This document shows positions 8,137 to 17,055 of a DNA stretch of 64,000 nt, piece after piece (within the stretch, counting starts at the first letter, position 1; every line of letters begins with the position of its first letter). The stretch is from Pseudorhodobacter sp. MZDSW-24AT (lineage in GTDB: Bacteria; Pseudomonadota; Alphaproteobacteria; Rhodobacterales; Rhodobacteraceae). The notes below the pieces were generated by a model. The model saw only the letters and a list, made by a program, of their open reading frames with translations, had not been told where the DNA came from and ran no database searches. Made by a program: the position numbers and the translations under genes. Where the stretch lies: assembly GCF_002794355.1 (NCBI RefSeq), contig NZ_PGOI01000007.1, positions 496,001 to 560,000 of the forward strand. Reading direction: 5' to 3'.

Positions 8137-10208
8137 TGGGGCACCAAGCCCACAATCGAGGGGCGTGCTTCAAGACCAATTTCATCATAGGAAAGAACCG
8201 GCGCACTCAGCCCCTTTGCGGCCAGAACCGTTCTGACGAACCGGCGCCTGAGTGTTGTCGTGACAACGGCAGCGGTGATCCCGCTTTCTGCAGCACGATT
8301 GACTTTTTCGGCAAGGAGGGACGACAGACGCGCAAACAGATCTGGAGGGAGCGCCACCTGCGTTTGACCGCGTTCGCCCTCCATCTGGTAGGACGCAAAG
8401 GTTTTTTCCCATTCAGGAGCGATTTGAATCAAAGGAATTGTTCCATCGGTCCGCTTCAGATCAGACACCAGCTGGAAGCCGATCTTGTGACGGACATGTT
8501 CGCAAACGGCTTCGGCTGAGGCCAGCCCCCTGCCCTCTGCAATGGCTTCGAGGATCAAGGGCAGGTTGCGAATAGAGACCCTCTCCTCCAGCAAGAGGCG
8601 CAGGACGGACAAAAGCAGGTCTGGCGGAACCTTATCGGGGATCAGATCGTCCAAAAGCTTGCGATTGGCCTCTGCCCGAGCGGTATCCGACACACTGACA
8701 AATTCGTCCAGCAGCCGACGCAGGCCTCGCAGCGACAAGAGCCGGGCAAGGTTGGCGCGAATGACCTCTAGCAGATGGGTGGCCAAAACCTCGGGCGCGG
8801 AGACCACGGTCATGCCTGCAATGACGGCATCCTCTTGCCGCTCAGGCAATATCCACCGTGCGGGCGTGCCATAGACAGGCTCGCTGACGTCAATGCCATC
8901 GGGGGCTGTCTGACCTTCGTTCAGAAGCACGAGCGACCGGTCCGGCATCAGCTGATTTGTCACACGCTCGACCCCCTGAACGCGAATCCGATAGGTGCCC
9001 AAGGGTAGGCTGGGCTCGTCGGTCAGACGGATCTCAGGTAAAATCAGGCCGTAGGTCGAGGCGATGTGGTTGCGCATGTTGCCGATCCTGCCGTCAAGCC
9101 CGGTGGCAGGATCCAGCACCATCGCGACCAGATCCGGCGAGAACTCAAGATGCAGCTCGTCGAAATCCAAGACATCGCCCAAGGGGCGTTTCCGGATTGG
9201 TTCTGATGGCAATGGGCGCGGAATGGGACGGCGGCGCTCACGTTGGTGCACCCAAAATGCGGTGCCCGCCAGAGCCAAGGCACCGAGCATAAACGGCACG
9301 AAGGGCATGCCGGGGACCAGCGCGAAAAGAGCCATCAGCACGGCGACCGTCCCAAGGGCGCCCGGATAGTGCCCCAACTGGGCGAAGAACGAGACATCTG
9401 CGGCCCCCTTCGTGCCGCCGCGCGCCAGCAGAAGTGCCGCGGCAACAGAGATGATGACAGCAGGGATCTGGCTGACCAAACCGTCCCCGACAGTGAGGAT
9501 CGCATAGGTTTCAAACGCTTGGCCGACCGGCATCCCATGAAGGAAGATGCCCATCACCAGCCCCATGACGATGTTGAGGAGGGTAATCAGCAGGCCTGCA
9601 ACGGCATCGCCCTTGACGAACTTTGACGCCCCATCAAGGGAGCCAAAAAAGTTGGTCTCGGCCAATTCGCGCTCTCGGCGTTCCTTGGCCTCGCCATGAT
9701 CGATTGCGCCGGCAGCCATGTCCGCATCAATCGCCAGTTGCCGCCCCGGCATCCCATCAAGGGCAAAACGCGCCCCGACTTCGGCCATCCGGCCAGCGCC
9801 TTTGGTGATCACCATGAAGTTGACGATCAGCAAAACACAAAAAATCACCAAGCCCAAAAGCACATTGCCACCCATGATGAAGCTGGCGAAGCCTTCGATG
9901 ACAGCCCCGGCAGCATCAGTGCCAGTATGCCCTTGGCCGATGATCAGTTTGGTGGAAGAGACATTCAACGAAAGCCTGAGCATCAGTGATGCGAGCAAGA
10001 TGGTCGGAAATGCCGAAAAGTCCAAAGGACGCTCAATGAACAGCGTGACTGTCAGCATCAGGATCGCAAGGGCGAAGGACAAGGCCAAGCCAATATCAAG
10101 CAGCCAAGCCGGGACCGGAAGAACCATCATCATGATGATGGCCATCAGGGCCAAGGCCAAGAGAATGGTTGGACGAAACAGAAGAACGAGACGGGCCGGC
10201 GTGATCAT
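8133..10208 (-). CDS. flhA: Flagellar export protein FlhA
   Basis: FlhA is the large ring-forming subunit of the flagellar type III export gate; its cytosolic domain receives chaperone-substrate complexes. The 691-residue product has an N-terminal hydrophobic half with about eight membrane segments and the FHIPEP-family signature (ITKGAGRMAEVGARFALDGM, residues about 136-155). The C-terminal half is the soluble FlhAC domain. ATG 10208, giving MITPARLVLLFRP, is preferred because upstream in-frame codons lie inside the neighbouring gene. It starts 7 bases after the lytic transglycosylase stop. Confidence 0.96.
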   Translation of the reverse strand: MITPARLVLLFRPTILLALALMAIIMMMVLPVPAWLLDIGLALSFALAILMLTVTLFIERPLDFSAFPTILLASLMLRLSLNVSSTKLIIGQGHTGTDAAGAVIEGFASFIMGGNVLLGLVIFCVLLIVNFMVITKGAGRMAEVGARFALDGMPGRQLAIDADMAAGAIDHGEAKERRERELAETNFFGSLDGASKFVKGDAVAGLLITLLNIVMGLVMGIFLHGMPVGQAFETYAILTVGDGLVSQIPAVIISVAAALLLARGGTKGAADVSFFAQLGHYPGALGTVAVLMALFALVPGMPFVPFMLGALALAGTAFWVHQRERRRPIPRPLPSEPIRKRPLGDVLDFDELHLEFSPDLVAMVLDPATGLDGRIGNMRNHIASTYGLILPEIRLTDEPSLPLGTYRIRVQGVERVTNQLMPDRSLVLLNEGQTAPDGIDVSEPVYGTPARWILPERQEDAVIAGMTVVSAPEVLATHLLEVIRANLARLLSLRGLRRLLDEFVSVSDTARAEANRKLLDDLIPDKVPPDLLLSVLRLLLEERVSIRNLPLILEAIAEGRGLASAEAVCEHVRHKIGFQLVSDLKRTDGTIPLIQIAPEWEKTFASYQMEGERGQTQVALPPDLFARLSSLLAEKVNRAAESGITAAVVTTTLRRRFVRTVLAAKGLSAPVLSYDEIGLEARPSIVGLVPQ

Positions 10209-10215
10209 GAAGATC

Positions 10216-10920
10216 TCACTGAAACAACGGGAGGAGCGGCTGGTCTGAAGCATTCGCCACCAGCGACCCCATCTGTCCGGAGTGCCCAAGCTGCAAAAGC
10301 GGATAGCGGTTTTCACGGTCCTTGGGCGGCGGAAGCCCGTGGAGGAACGGCGTGGACAGCGTGAGCCTGTCGGGCGTCCTTTCCATCACCCGCGCCACTT
10401 TTAAGGCATAAGTCGTGGCAGCGGCGGTTTTGCGGGAATGGTAGGCGCCAATCGCATCGTCCCAGTCCCCAAACTCATGATAGAGTTGCAGCAAAAAGCG
10501 GGCCGCATAGACTGCATTTTCGGTTGGCTCGAACATCGCCTCCACCGAGGTGAATTCCGCGCCGTGCCAACGGATGTTGATCTGAAAGCAACCGATATCG
10601 ATGTTCCTTTGCCCTTGATCGAGAGCTAGCCGAACATGTGCGATGGCGTCTTGGGCAGAGTCGAAAAAGCTTCCAGATCCGGCTTGATTGACCGTCCAAG
10701 GCCAAGGCGAGAGCGTGCCGTCAATCGTTCTTCCAGTCTCGACCCGGGTGATTCCCATGAGAACGTCGACAGGCACCCCGATTTGACTTGCGGCAGTTGC
10801 CGCGGCGGCATCGCAAGGGTTTGGCGCGAGGCGCGCCAAGGCCAGTTTGGGCCAGAACCCCAAAGAGGCTACCAAGCCGATCAGGCCGCAGAGAAGACCC
10901 AGAGCAAATCGATGTCGCAT
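10216..10920 (-). CDS. Lytic transglycosylase, probably flagellum-associated
   Basis: The 234-residue product is an exported SLT-type lytic transglycosylase, which cuts glycan strands of peptidoglycan and leaves 1,6-anhydroMurNAc ends. A signal or anchor segment spans about residues 6-29. The catalytic glutamate sits in MGITRVETGR at residue 61, and the second SLT motif GCFQIN lies at 110-115. ATG 10920 gives a normal signal peptide. It lies 7 bases upstream of flhA in the same direction, which suggests it opens the wall for the rod, as the Rhodobacter SltF enzyme does. Calling it SltF would need a comparison. Confidence 0.85.
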   Translation of the reverse strand: MRHRFALGLLCGLIGLVASLGFWPKLALARLAPNPCDAAAATAASQIGVPVDVLMGITRVETGRTIDGTLSPWPWTVNQAGSGSFFDSAQDAIAHVRLALDQGQRNIDIGCFQINIRWHGAEFTSVEAMFEPTENAVYAARFLLQLYHEFGDWDDAIGAYHSRKTAAATTYALKVARVMERTPDRLTLSTPFLHGLPPPKDRENRYPLLQLGHSGQMGSLVANASDQPLLPLFQ

Positions 10921-11090
10921 AGACCACACCTGCCTGACATACCGCGCCTTCTGGCGCCGTTCTGGACGATACGCAGCGAATCTTTCCAATTTGGAAACGC
11001 GGTCCTTCGGAAGCGGGGTTGACCCTGCCTCTGGCCTCGTTACCCTTAGGCGCAAGGGTGGAAGCAACCCCTAAGTGACGGAGCAAACAG

Positions 11091-11336
11091 ATGACCCAGC
11101 GGCTGCATTTGGTTTTCGGCGGCGAATTGATTGATCCGTCAAAATCGACCTTTATCGATGTGAATGACATCCATATCGTGGGCATGTTTCCCGACTATGC
11201 TTCGGCGCACAAAGCTTGGAAGGCCGAAGCGCAGCGGACGGTAGACAACGCCCATATGCGTTATTTCATCGCGCATATTCACCGCCTGCGGGATGAAGAG
11301 CAGGCCGCCTCGGCGACGGAAGAACTGGGCCGGTAG
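11091..11336 (+). CDS. DUF4170 family protein
   Basis: The product is an 81-residue cytosolic protein with no signal peptide. Its compact alpha/beta pattern (RLHLVFGGEL, then a helical YASAHKAWKAEAQRTVDNAHMRYF... region) matches the DUF4170 family of alphaproteobacteria. Function is unknown. It lies 13 bases before the waaA-like gene and in front of lpxK, so it is probably part of a lipid A/Kdo assembly transcription unit. The 170 bases upstream separate it from the divergent lytic transglycosylase and must hold promoters for both. Confidence 0.8.
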   Translation: MTQRLHLVFGGELIDPSKSTFIDVNDIHIVGMFPDYASAHKAWKAEAQRTVDNAHMRYFIAHIHRLRDEEQAASATEELGR

Positions 11337-11349
11337 ACCGACCAGACAT

Positions 11350-12546
11350 ATGGTGCATTCGCTTGGTCTGACGCTTTACAACCTGCGTCCCCGGCGCGTG
11401 CCTTCCAAAGGCGCTGTTTGGGCAGACAGGCCGGAAGGCCGCGTGATCTGGATGCATGCGCCCTCGGTTGAAACGTCGCGGGGTCTGTTTGAACTTGCGG
11501 GCCGTCTGATTGATGAAGAGCAAGTTACGGTGCTTTTCAGTTGCGCCGATCCGCTGCCGGAACGACGGGGGATCATCTGCGTCCGGCCACCCGAAGACCG
11601 AGCTTTGGAAGCACGTGCCTTTCTGGAGCATTGGCGCCCAGAGATTGCCCTGTTTTCCGATGGAGAGCTGCGGCCTGCCGTGCTGCATGCTGCCTCGGAA
11701 ATCGGCTTGCATCAGATCATGGTGGACGGGCGCACGCCCTATGTGCTCAAGGACCGCAACGGGTGGTATCCCGGTCTTATGCGCTCTACGCTCCAAGGAT
11801 TTACGCGGGTGCTCACCATGGATGAGGCCGCGGCACGCGCGTTTCGCAAAGGGGGTGCACCTTTGTCGGCGGTCAGTGTCGTTGGCCGCATGGAAGAAGA
11901 CAGCACCGCGCTCCCCTGTCTGGAGGCAGAGCGTGCGGCCTTGGCGAAACTTCTGGCAACACGGCCGGTGTGGCTGGCCGTCGGCCTTCCCGAGGCGGAA
12001 GAGGCTGCGGTGATTGCAGCGCACCGTGCCGCCCAAAGCCTTGCACACAGGCTTTTGCTGATCATCGCGCCCGAAGATCCGGCGCGCGCGCAGGGTTTGG
12101 CAAAGCGGCTTGCCGATGAAGAAGGCTGGATCGTCGCCGAACGCGCCGAAGATCAGGAGCCAGATGCGGATGTCGAGGTGTTCATCGCAGATGGGGTGGC
12201 AGAGCTTGGCTTGTGGTATCGTTTGGCCCCGATCACCTTCATGGGCGGCAGCCTCGCCGGGCAAGGCTGCATTCGCAACCCGATGGAACCGGCAGCCCTT
12301 GGATCGGCCATTCTCTACGGCCCCCGTCCCGGCGTGTATGGCAGCACCTTCGGGCGCTTGGGGGCGGCACGAGCCGCGCGTGCCGTTGGCAGCGCCAGCG
12401 ATCTTGGCGAAGCTTTGTCAGACTTGCTCTCGCCCGATCGCGCCGCGCGACTGGCGCAGGCCGCTTGGAGTGTCGCCTCGGATGGGGCAGAAGTGACAGA
12501 GCAGGTTTTGACAGTGGTCCGCCGGGTCCTTGCAGGAGAGAAATGA
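11350..12546 (+). CDS. waaA: Kdo transferase (WaaA/KdtA family), divergent short form
   Basis: WaaA adds 3-deoxy-D-manno-octulosonic acid from CMP-Kdo to the lipid A precursor at the inner membrane. The 398-residue product has a two-domain GT-B-like layout. The N-domain has VIWMHAPSVE near residues 34-43, which corresponds to the WxHAxSxGE region with the active-site glutamate, although the usual GE is altered. The C-domain has the donor-site segment FMGGSLAGQGCIRNPMEPAALG. A signal-anchor helix is weak at the N-terminus. The start ATG 11350 is the first after the DUF4170 stop, and lpxK follows with overlap. Family assignment is good; the exact sugar count is not knowable here. Confidence 0.82.
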   Translation: MVHSLGLTLYNLRPRRVPSKGAVWADRPEGRVIWMHAPSVETSRGLFELAGRLIDEEQVTVLFSCADPLPERRGIICVRPPEDRALEARAFLEHWRPEIALFSDGELRPAVLHAASEIGLHQIMVDGRTPYVLKDRNGWYPGLMRSTLQGFTRVLTMDEAAARAFRKGGAPLSAVSVVGRMEEDSTALPCLEAERAALAKLLATRPVWLAVGLPEAEEAAVIAAHRAAQSLAHRLLLIIAPEDPARAQGLAKRLADEEGWIVAERAEDQEPDADVEVFIADGVAELGLWYRLAPITFMGGSLAGQGCIRNPMEPAALGSAILYGPRPGVYGSTFGRLGAARAARAVGSASDLGEALSDLLSPDRAARLAQAAWSVASDGAEVTEQVLTVVRRVLAGEK

Positions 12547-13526
12547 TGCGACCGCCCGCGTTTTGGCAGAACCCGCCTCGCGCTGCTGGGGCGATGGCGC
12601 GCATGCTCCAGCCGCTGGGACTGATCTATGCTGCGGTGACGGCAAACCGCGTGGCGCGTCAAGGCTATCGCGCCGCGGTTCCGGTTGTGTGCATCGGCAA
12701 TCTGAATGTGGGCGGCACCGGCAAAACCCCGGCCACAATCGCACTGCTGGCTCGGGTGGAAGGTGCACATGTCGTCTCACGCGGGTATGGGGGGGCGTTG
12801 GACGGCCCGGTGCGGGTCGACCCGATGCGCCATACCGCCGCAGAGGTGGGGGATGAACCCCTGCTCCTCTCCGCCTTTGCGCCGACTTGGGTGGCCAAAG
12901 ACCGGGCGGCAGGCGTGCGTGCGGCCGAGGCCGCCGGAGCAAAACTTGTGCTGATGGATGATGGGTTTCAGAACCCGTCAGTCCAGAAGGATTTCTCCTT
13001 GATCGTGGTGGATGCCGAGCGCGGCTTTGGCAACGGCTTGTGCCTGCCCGCCGGTCCATTGCGAGAACCCGTCGCGGCAGGGTTGTCGCGTGCGCAGGCG
13101 CTGCTTTCCATCGGAGGGGAGGCGGCTCAAGCGCAATTTGTTCGGGACTGGGGGGCAACGATCCACATTCCGCATCTGCGCGGCCAGCTGAAGCCTTTGC
13201 GCATGGGAATGGATTGGCGCGGCCAACGCGTGCTGGCCTTCGCCGGAATCGGACATCCAGAAAAGTTCTTTGCAACTCTGCGCACGGAAGGCGCGGAAAT
13301 CGTCAAGGCGGTGGCCTTGGACGATCATCAGCCCTTGTCTGACGCCTTGTTGCGCCGGCTTGAGACCGAGGCTGCAACCTTGGGCGCGCAGATGGTGACC
13401 ACGGAAAAAGATCAGGTGCGGCTTCCTGTCAGCTTCCGATCGAAAGTGCTGACGCTGGTTGTGCGCTTGGAAGTGGAAGACTGGTCCTGTCTCGACAAGG
13501 CGATGGCTGGCCTGAAACAGTCCTGA
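12546..13526 (+). CDS. lpxK: Tetraacyldisaccharide 4'-kinase LpxK
   Basis: LpxK phosphorylates the 4' position of the lipid A disaccharide to make lipid IVA at the inner membrane. The 326-residue product is the normal length. It carries the LpxK P-loop GNLNVGGTGKTP at residues 51-62, a membrane-associating N-terminal helix (about 14-34), and the conserved VLMDDGFQNP segment around 138-147. ATG 12546 overlaps the preceding waaA stop by one base, so the two are translationally coupled. The 3' end faces the CoA-transferase gene with a gap of 7 bases. Confidence 0.95.
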   Translation: MRPPAFWQNPPRAAGAMARMLQPLGLIYAAVTANRVARQGYRAAVPVVCIGNLNVGGTGKTPATIALLARVEGAHVVSRGYGGALDGPVRVDPMRHTAAEVGDEPLLLSAFAPTWVAKDRAAGVRAAEAAGAKLVLMDDGFQNPSVQKDFSLIVVDAERGFGNGLCLPAGPLREPVAAGLSRAQALLSIGGEAAQAQFVRDWGATIHIPHLRGQLKPLRMGMDWRGQRVLAFAGIGHPEKFFATLRTEGAEIVKAVALDDHQPLSDALLRRLETEAATLGAQMVTTEKDQVRLPVSFRSKVLTLVVRLEVEDWSCLDKAMAGLKQS

Positions 13527-13533
13527 GGGTTGG

Positions 13534-14658
13534 TCAGATGATCTCTGCCTGATGTTCCCCCAGCTTTGGCGCCGGACGCGCGAGCGCCAATTCCGCATCG
13601 GAAAACCGGAACGGGGAACGCACACCCGGCACACCCTCGGGGGCGATTTGAAGCTGGCGCGCGATGATCTGCGGATCGGCAAACACCTCGGACAGATCGT
13701 TGATGGGCCCTGCCGGCACACCCGCACCTTCGCAAGCGGCAAGAAGATCGGCTTTGGTCCACGTGCGGGTCGCCGCCGTGAGACGCAAGGTCAATGCATC
13801 CCGGTTTTTGACGCGGTCGGCGTTGGTCAGAAACTCAGGGGCCGACCCCATTTCGTCCAGCCCAAGGATCTGGCACAGACGCTGATACTGCCCATCGTTG
13901 CCTGTGGCCAGAATCAGCCAACCATCCGCACAGTCAAACACTGCATAGGGCGCTAGATTTGGATGTGCATTGCCCATCTTTTGCGGCGCGATTCCGGTGG
14001 CCAGATAGTTCATCGACTGATTGGCCATGGTCGCCGCAGCCACGTCCATCAACGCCATGTCGACATGCTGCCCGCGACCTGTGCTTTGCCGCTGATGCAG
14101 GGCCGCCAGAATTGCCGTCGCCGCGTAGATCCCGGTGAAAATATCGGTCACGGCCACGCCGACCTTTTGGGGCTGTCCGTCCGCCGCACCGGTCACACTC
14201 ATCAGTCCGGCCATTCCTTGAATGATGAAGTCATAGCCTGCACGATGGGCATAGGGCCCATCCTGACCAAAGCCCGTGATCGAACAATAAACCAGACGCG
14301 GGTTGAGTTCGTGCAGGCTGGCATAATCCAAGCCATATTTGGCAAGCCCGCCAACCTTGAAATTCTCGATCACCACATCGGCATCCGCCACCAAGCGGCG
14401 AACGAGCGCTTGCCCTTCGGGCGTGCGGAAGTCGCAGGTGACAGAACGCTTGCCACGGTTGGTCGCGTGGAAATAGGCCGCTGACCTCTCGCCATCACGC
14501 TCGATGAACGGAGGCCCCCAGCGGCGCGTATCATCGCCTTCGGGAGCCTCAACCTTAATCACGTCCGCGCCGAGGTCTGCCAAAGTTTGTCCGGCCCATG
14601 GCCCCGCAAGAATGCGGGCCAATTCGATGACCTTTACCCCGGAAAGCGGTGCAGACAT
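13534..14658 (-). CDS. CaiB/BaiF family class III CoA-transferase
   Basis: The 374-residue product is a family III CoA-transferase, which moves CoA between organic acids through an aspartyl-CoA thioester intermediate. The N-terminus (GVKVIELARILAGPWAGQTLADLGADVIKVE) is diagnostic when read in pieces: VIELARILAGP, LADLGADVIKVE. The catalytic Asp lies in HVDMALMDVAA near residue 205. Specificity (formyl, succinyl, acyl) cannot be told. It is the last gene of a minus-strand group of three, sharing one base with the DsbA-type gene; a functional link with it is not obvious. Confidence 0.88.
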   Translation of the reverse strand: MSAPLSGVKVIELARILAGPWAGQTLADLGADVIKVEAPEGDDTRRWGPPFIERDGERSAAYFHATNRGKRSVTCDFRTPEGQALVRRLVADADVVIENFKVGGLAKYGLDYASLHELNPRLVYCSITGFGQDGPYAHRAGYDFIIQGMAGLMSVTGAADGQPQKVGVAVTDIFTGIYAATAILAALHQRQSTGRGQHVDMALMDVAAATMANQSMNYLATGIAPQKMGNAHPNLAPYAVFDCADGWLILATGNDGQYQRLCQILGLDEMGSAPEFLTNADRVKNRDALTLRLTAATRTWTKADLLAACEGAGVPAGPINDLSEVFADPQIIARQLQIAPEGVPGVRSPFRFSDAELALARPAPKLGEHQAEII

Positions 14659-15341
14659 TACTTTGCCAGCTCAGCGTCAAGGATGGTCTTGAGATCGGCA
14701 TAGGACATGTTGGCATGTTTGGTGCCATTGATGATCAGGGTCGGGGTGCCCTGAACCTCATATTCCTGCATGACCGTTTCATAGTGCTCGACCATGGCCT
14801 GCGCCATGGCGCCGTTCTGCATGCACGCGTCAAGCTGGGCATCGTCCATTCCAGCGGTGCGGCCAATCTTTTTCAGATTGCTGACAACGACGTTGGGATC
14901 ATCAGATGCGGCCCAGCTTTGCATGTCGCTGTAGAGCATTTCCTGAACACCGAAATACTTCATGTCCCCCCCACAGCGCGCGACCATAGCGGCCCACAGA
15001 CCGTAGCGGTCAAAATAGACCTCGCGGTAGACGAAATGGACCTTGCCGGTGTCGATGTAATCGCGCTTCAGATCCTTGAACACATTGGTGTGAAAATTCG
15101 CGCAATGCGGGCATGTGTAAGATGCATATTCGATCAAAGTCACCTTGGCATCAACGGGGCCAAGCGTCATGTCTTTGATTTCAATGGCCTGCGCATCTGC
15201 CGCCGGAGCCGTGTCCTGCGCCATGGCCGTGGAAACCGGGAGCAGCGTCTGTGCTGCGTTCTGCGAGGAAACAGACCAAAGGCCGAACCCGCCCGCGATG
15301 ACAAGGGCCGCAGCGGCCAGAGTGGTTTTCTTTGACATCAT
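14658..15341 (-). CDS. DsbA-family thiol-disulfide protein
   Basis: This is an exported thioredoxin-fold protein of 227 residues. It has an N-terminal hydrophobic signal or anchor segment at about residues 7-26 and the redox motif CPHC at 77-80 in the context YASYTCPHCANFH. A cis-proline loop GTPTLIING lies near residue 200. The fold is that of DsbA/BdbD/ScsC proteins (thioredoxin_4), which oxidise or isomerise periplasmic disulfides. It has no adjacent dsbB. The gene overlaps both neighbours: DUF721 upstream by four bases and the CoA-transferase downstream by one. Confidence 0.88.
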   Translation of the reverse strand: MMSKKTTLAAAALVIAGGFGLWSVSSQNAAQTLLPVSTAMAQDTAPAADAQAIEIKDMTLGPVDAKVTLIEYASYTCPHCANFHTNVFKDLKRDYIDTGKVHFVYREVYFDRYGLWAAMVARCGGDMKYFGVQEMLYSDMQSWAASDDPNVVVSNLKKIGRTAGMDDAQLDACMQNGAMAQAMVEHYETVMQEYEVQGTPTLIINGTKHANMSYADLKTILDAELAK

Positions 15342-15877
15342 TTTTCGCCTTCTGTCGTCCTGCGACGGTTTAGGATGTTTTCGGCCAAGGCTTCAAGAGC
15401 TGCCCTCAGGCCAGGATCGTGGATGGGCGCCACGGTTTCAGACGCCTCGGCTTTGATGGCCGGGTCAATGGTTGGCGCGGTCTTGGGGGCAGAGTGAAAC
15501 TCTGCCTGCCCTTCTGCAAAGCCGATGGGCGCGGTCTGCGTGAGCAAGATGCGCGAGATGGCATTGTAGCCATAGATCGCATTCACCTTGGTGCGGATCA
15601 TTTCCTTCTGCATCTCGATCATCGGCGCCATCGGCCCCGTCGTCAAAAGGGTCAGGGTTCCGCCAAAGCCGTCACGACCATAGCCAACCTTCACCGGCCG
15701 CGTGCATTTGGCCAGATCCTCGCCGACAACCTCTGCCCAATGGGTCAACAAACGCGCGACGGCAAAGCCGCGTGTTTCTCCGGCCATGCGGACCGGATCT
15801 TTCATCAGGCCAAACGCAGGTTCAAACCCGCGCATGCGGCGGAACGGCTTCTGAGAAGGGGGCGCGGTGCGGGCCAT
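15338..15877 (-). CDS. DUF721/DciA-like protein
   Basis: The product has 179 residues and no signal peptide. The N-terminal two thirds (VARLLTHWAEVVGEDLAKCTRPVKVGY, then LTLLTTGPMAPMIEMQKEMI) is the DUF721 fold, related to the DciA replicative-helicase loader. The C-terminal tail is low-complexity and acidic, ending with a short helix LRAALEALAENILNRR. In Rhodobacterales, DUF721 genes are often near dsbA-type and mutY genes, as here. A role in DnaB loading is a family inference. The start lies 81 bases from mutY, which is divergent. Confidence 0.82.
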   Translation of the reverse strand: MARTAPPSQKPFRRMRGFEPAFGLMKDPVRMAGETRGFAVARLLTHWAEVVGEDLAKCTRPVKVGYGRDGFGGTLTLLTTGPMAPMIEMQKEMIRTKVNAIYGYNAISRILLTQTAPIGFAEGQAEFHSAPKTAPTIDPAIKAEASETVAPIHDPGLRAALEALAENILNRRRTTEGEK

Positions 15878-15958
15878 CTGGTATCCTGTGACACTGCCGC
15901 TATCTTATAGCCTCAGAGCAGCGCCGCCAGTGGCAAGACGGAATGAAGGGCATAAAGA

Positions 15959-17005
15959 TTGCGTGACGCAGAGTTGAGTATGGCCTTGCTGCGCTGGTAT
16001 GATCGTCACGCAAGGGTGATGCCATGGCGCGTCTCGCCGCAGGATCGTGCGCTTGGCGTTCGGCCTGATCCCTACCGCATCTGGCTGTCTGAAGTGATGT
16101 TACAGCAAACCACTGTTGCCGCGGTAAAGGATTACTTTCATCGCTTTACGGCACGCTGGCCCACAGTGGCAGATCTTGCTGCCGCGCGGGATGAAGATGT
16201 CATGGCCGAATGGGCAGGGCTTGGCTATTACGCCCGTGCGCGCAATCTGCTCAAGGCCGCACGTGCGGTGGCGCAAGATCATGCGGGCAAATTTCCCGGC
16301 AATCGGGAGGCCTTGCTGGCTCTGCCCGGGATCGGCCCTTATACCGCCAGCGCCATCGCCGCGATCGCCTATGACGAGCCTGCGACGGTGGTGGATGGCA
16401 ATGTGGAACGTGTCATGGCGCGGCTTCATGCGGTGGAAACGCCACTGCCCCCCGCCAAGGCCGCGCTCACCGCGCTTGCAGCGGAACTCACGCCCGCGCA
16501 CCGCCCAGGCGATTACGCTCAGGCCGTGATGGATCTGGGCGCCACAATCTGCACCCCTCGCAACCCCGCTTGCGGACTATGTCCATGGAATGATGTTTGC
16601 GAGGCACGACGGCTGGGTGTGCAGGCCGAGTTGCCGCGCAAGGTTGCGAAAGGAGAAAAGCCGACCCGCCGGGGCGTCCTTTGGCTGGCCACGCAAGGAA
16701 ACCGGATCGTTTTGGAGCGTCGGCCTGAAAAGGGGCTGTTGGGGGGCATGCTCGGGTTTCCCGGCGATGGCTGGGACGGGTATGGCGGGCTGCCCCCGGC
16801 CTTGGCAGAGTGGCAAGAGATTGGTGACGTGCGCCACACCTTCACCCACTTTCACCTTCATCTGACGCTTTGTGCCGCAGAACTTCCGGCAGATGTGGTG
16901 GTCTCGCGCGGCGCACTTTATGCACCCGATGCCTTTCGCCCTGCTGACCTTCCAACAGTGATGCGCAAGGCCTATGATCAGCTTCGATCCGTTTTGCCAC
17001 GTTGA
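15959..17005 (+). CDS. mutY: A/G-specific adenine glycosylase MutY
   Basis: MutY removes adenine mispaired with 8-oxoguanine in the base-excision GO system. The 348-residue product has the catalytic Glu45 in WLSEVMLQQT, the helix-hairpin-helix LPGIGPYTASAIAAIA near residues 122-137 with the catalytic Asp in VVDGNVERV, and the iron-sulfur cluster loop C-x6-C-x2-C-x5-C near 200-217. A C-terminal NUDIX-like domain (ERRPEKGLLGGMLGFPG) reads 8-oxoG. The start is a TTG at 15959 with GAAGGG 8 bases upstream; ATG 15980 is the alternative and drops seven residues. Confidence 0.95.
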   Translation: MRDAELSMALLRWYDRHARVMPWRVSPQDRALGVRPDPYRIWLSEVMLQQTTVAAVKDYFHRFTARWPTVADLAAARDEDVMAEWAGLGYYARARNLLKAARAVAQDHAGKFPGNREALLALPGIGPYTASAIAAIAYDEPATVVDGNVERVMARLHAVETPLPPAKAALTALAAELTPAHRPGDYAQAVMDLGATICTPRNPACGLCPWNDVCEARRLGVQAELPRKVAKGEKPTRRGVLWLATQGNRIVLERRPEKGLLGGMLGFPGDGWDGYGGLPPALAEWQEIGDVRHTFTHFHLHLTLCAAELPADVVVSRGALYAPDAFRPADLPTVMRKAYDQLRSVLPR

Positions 17006-17055
17006 AGGCCTGTCGCTCTTGGCGCATCATGCGCCAAGCCATTGCAAGCGTTTCC

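Noticed and set aside
13534-15341. A functional link between the CoA-transferase and the DsbA-type gene
   Set aside because: They share one base, but no pathway connects them. Overlap alone is weak evidence in a compact genome.
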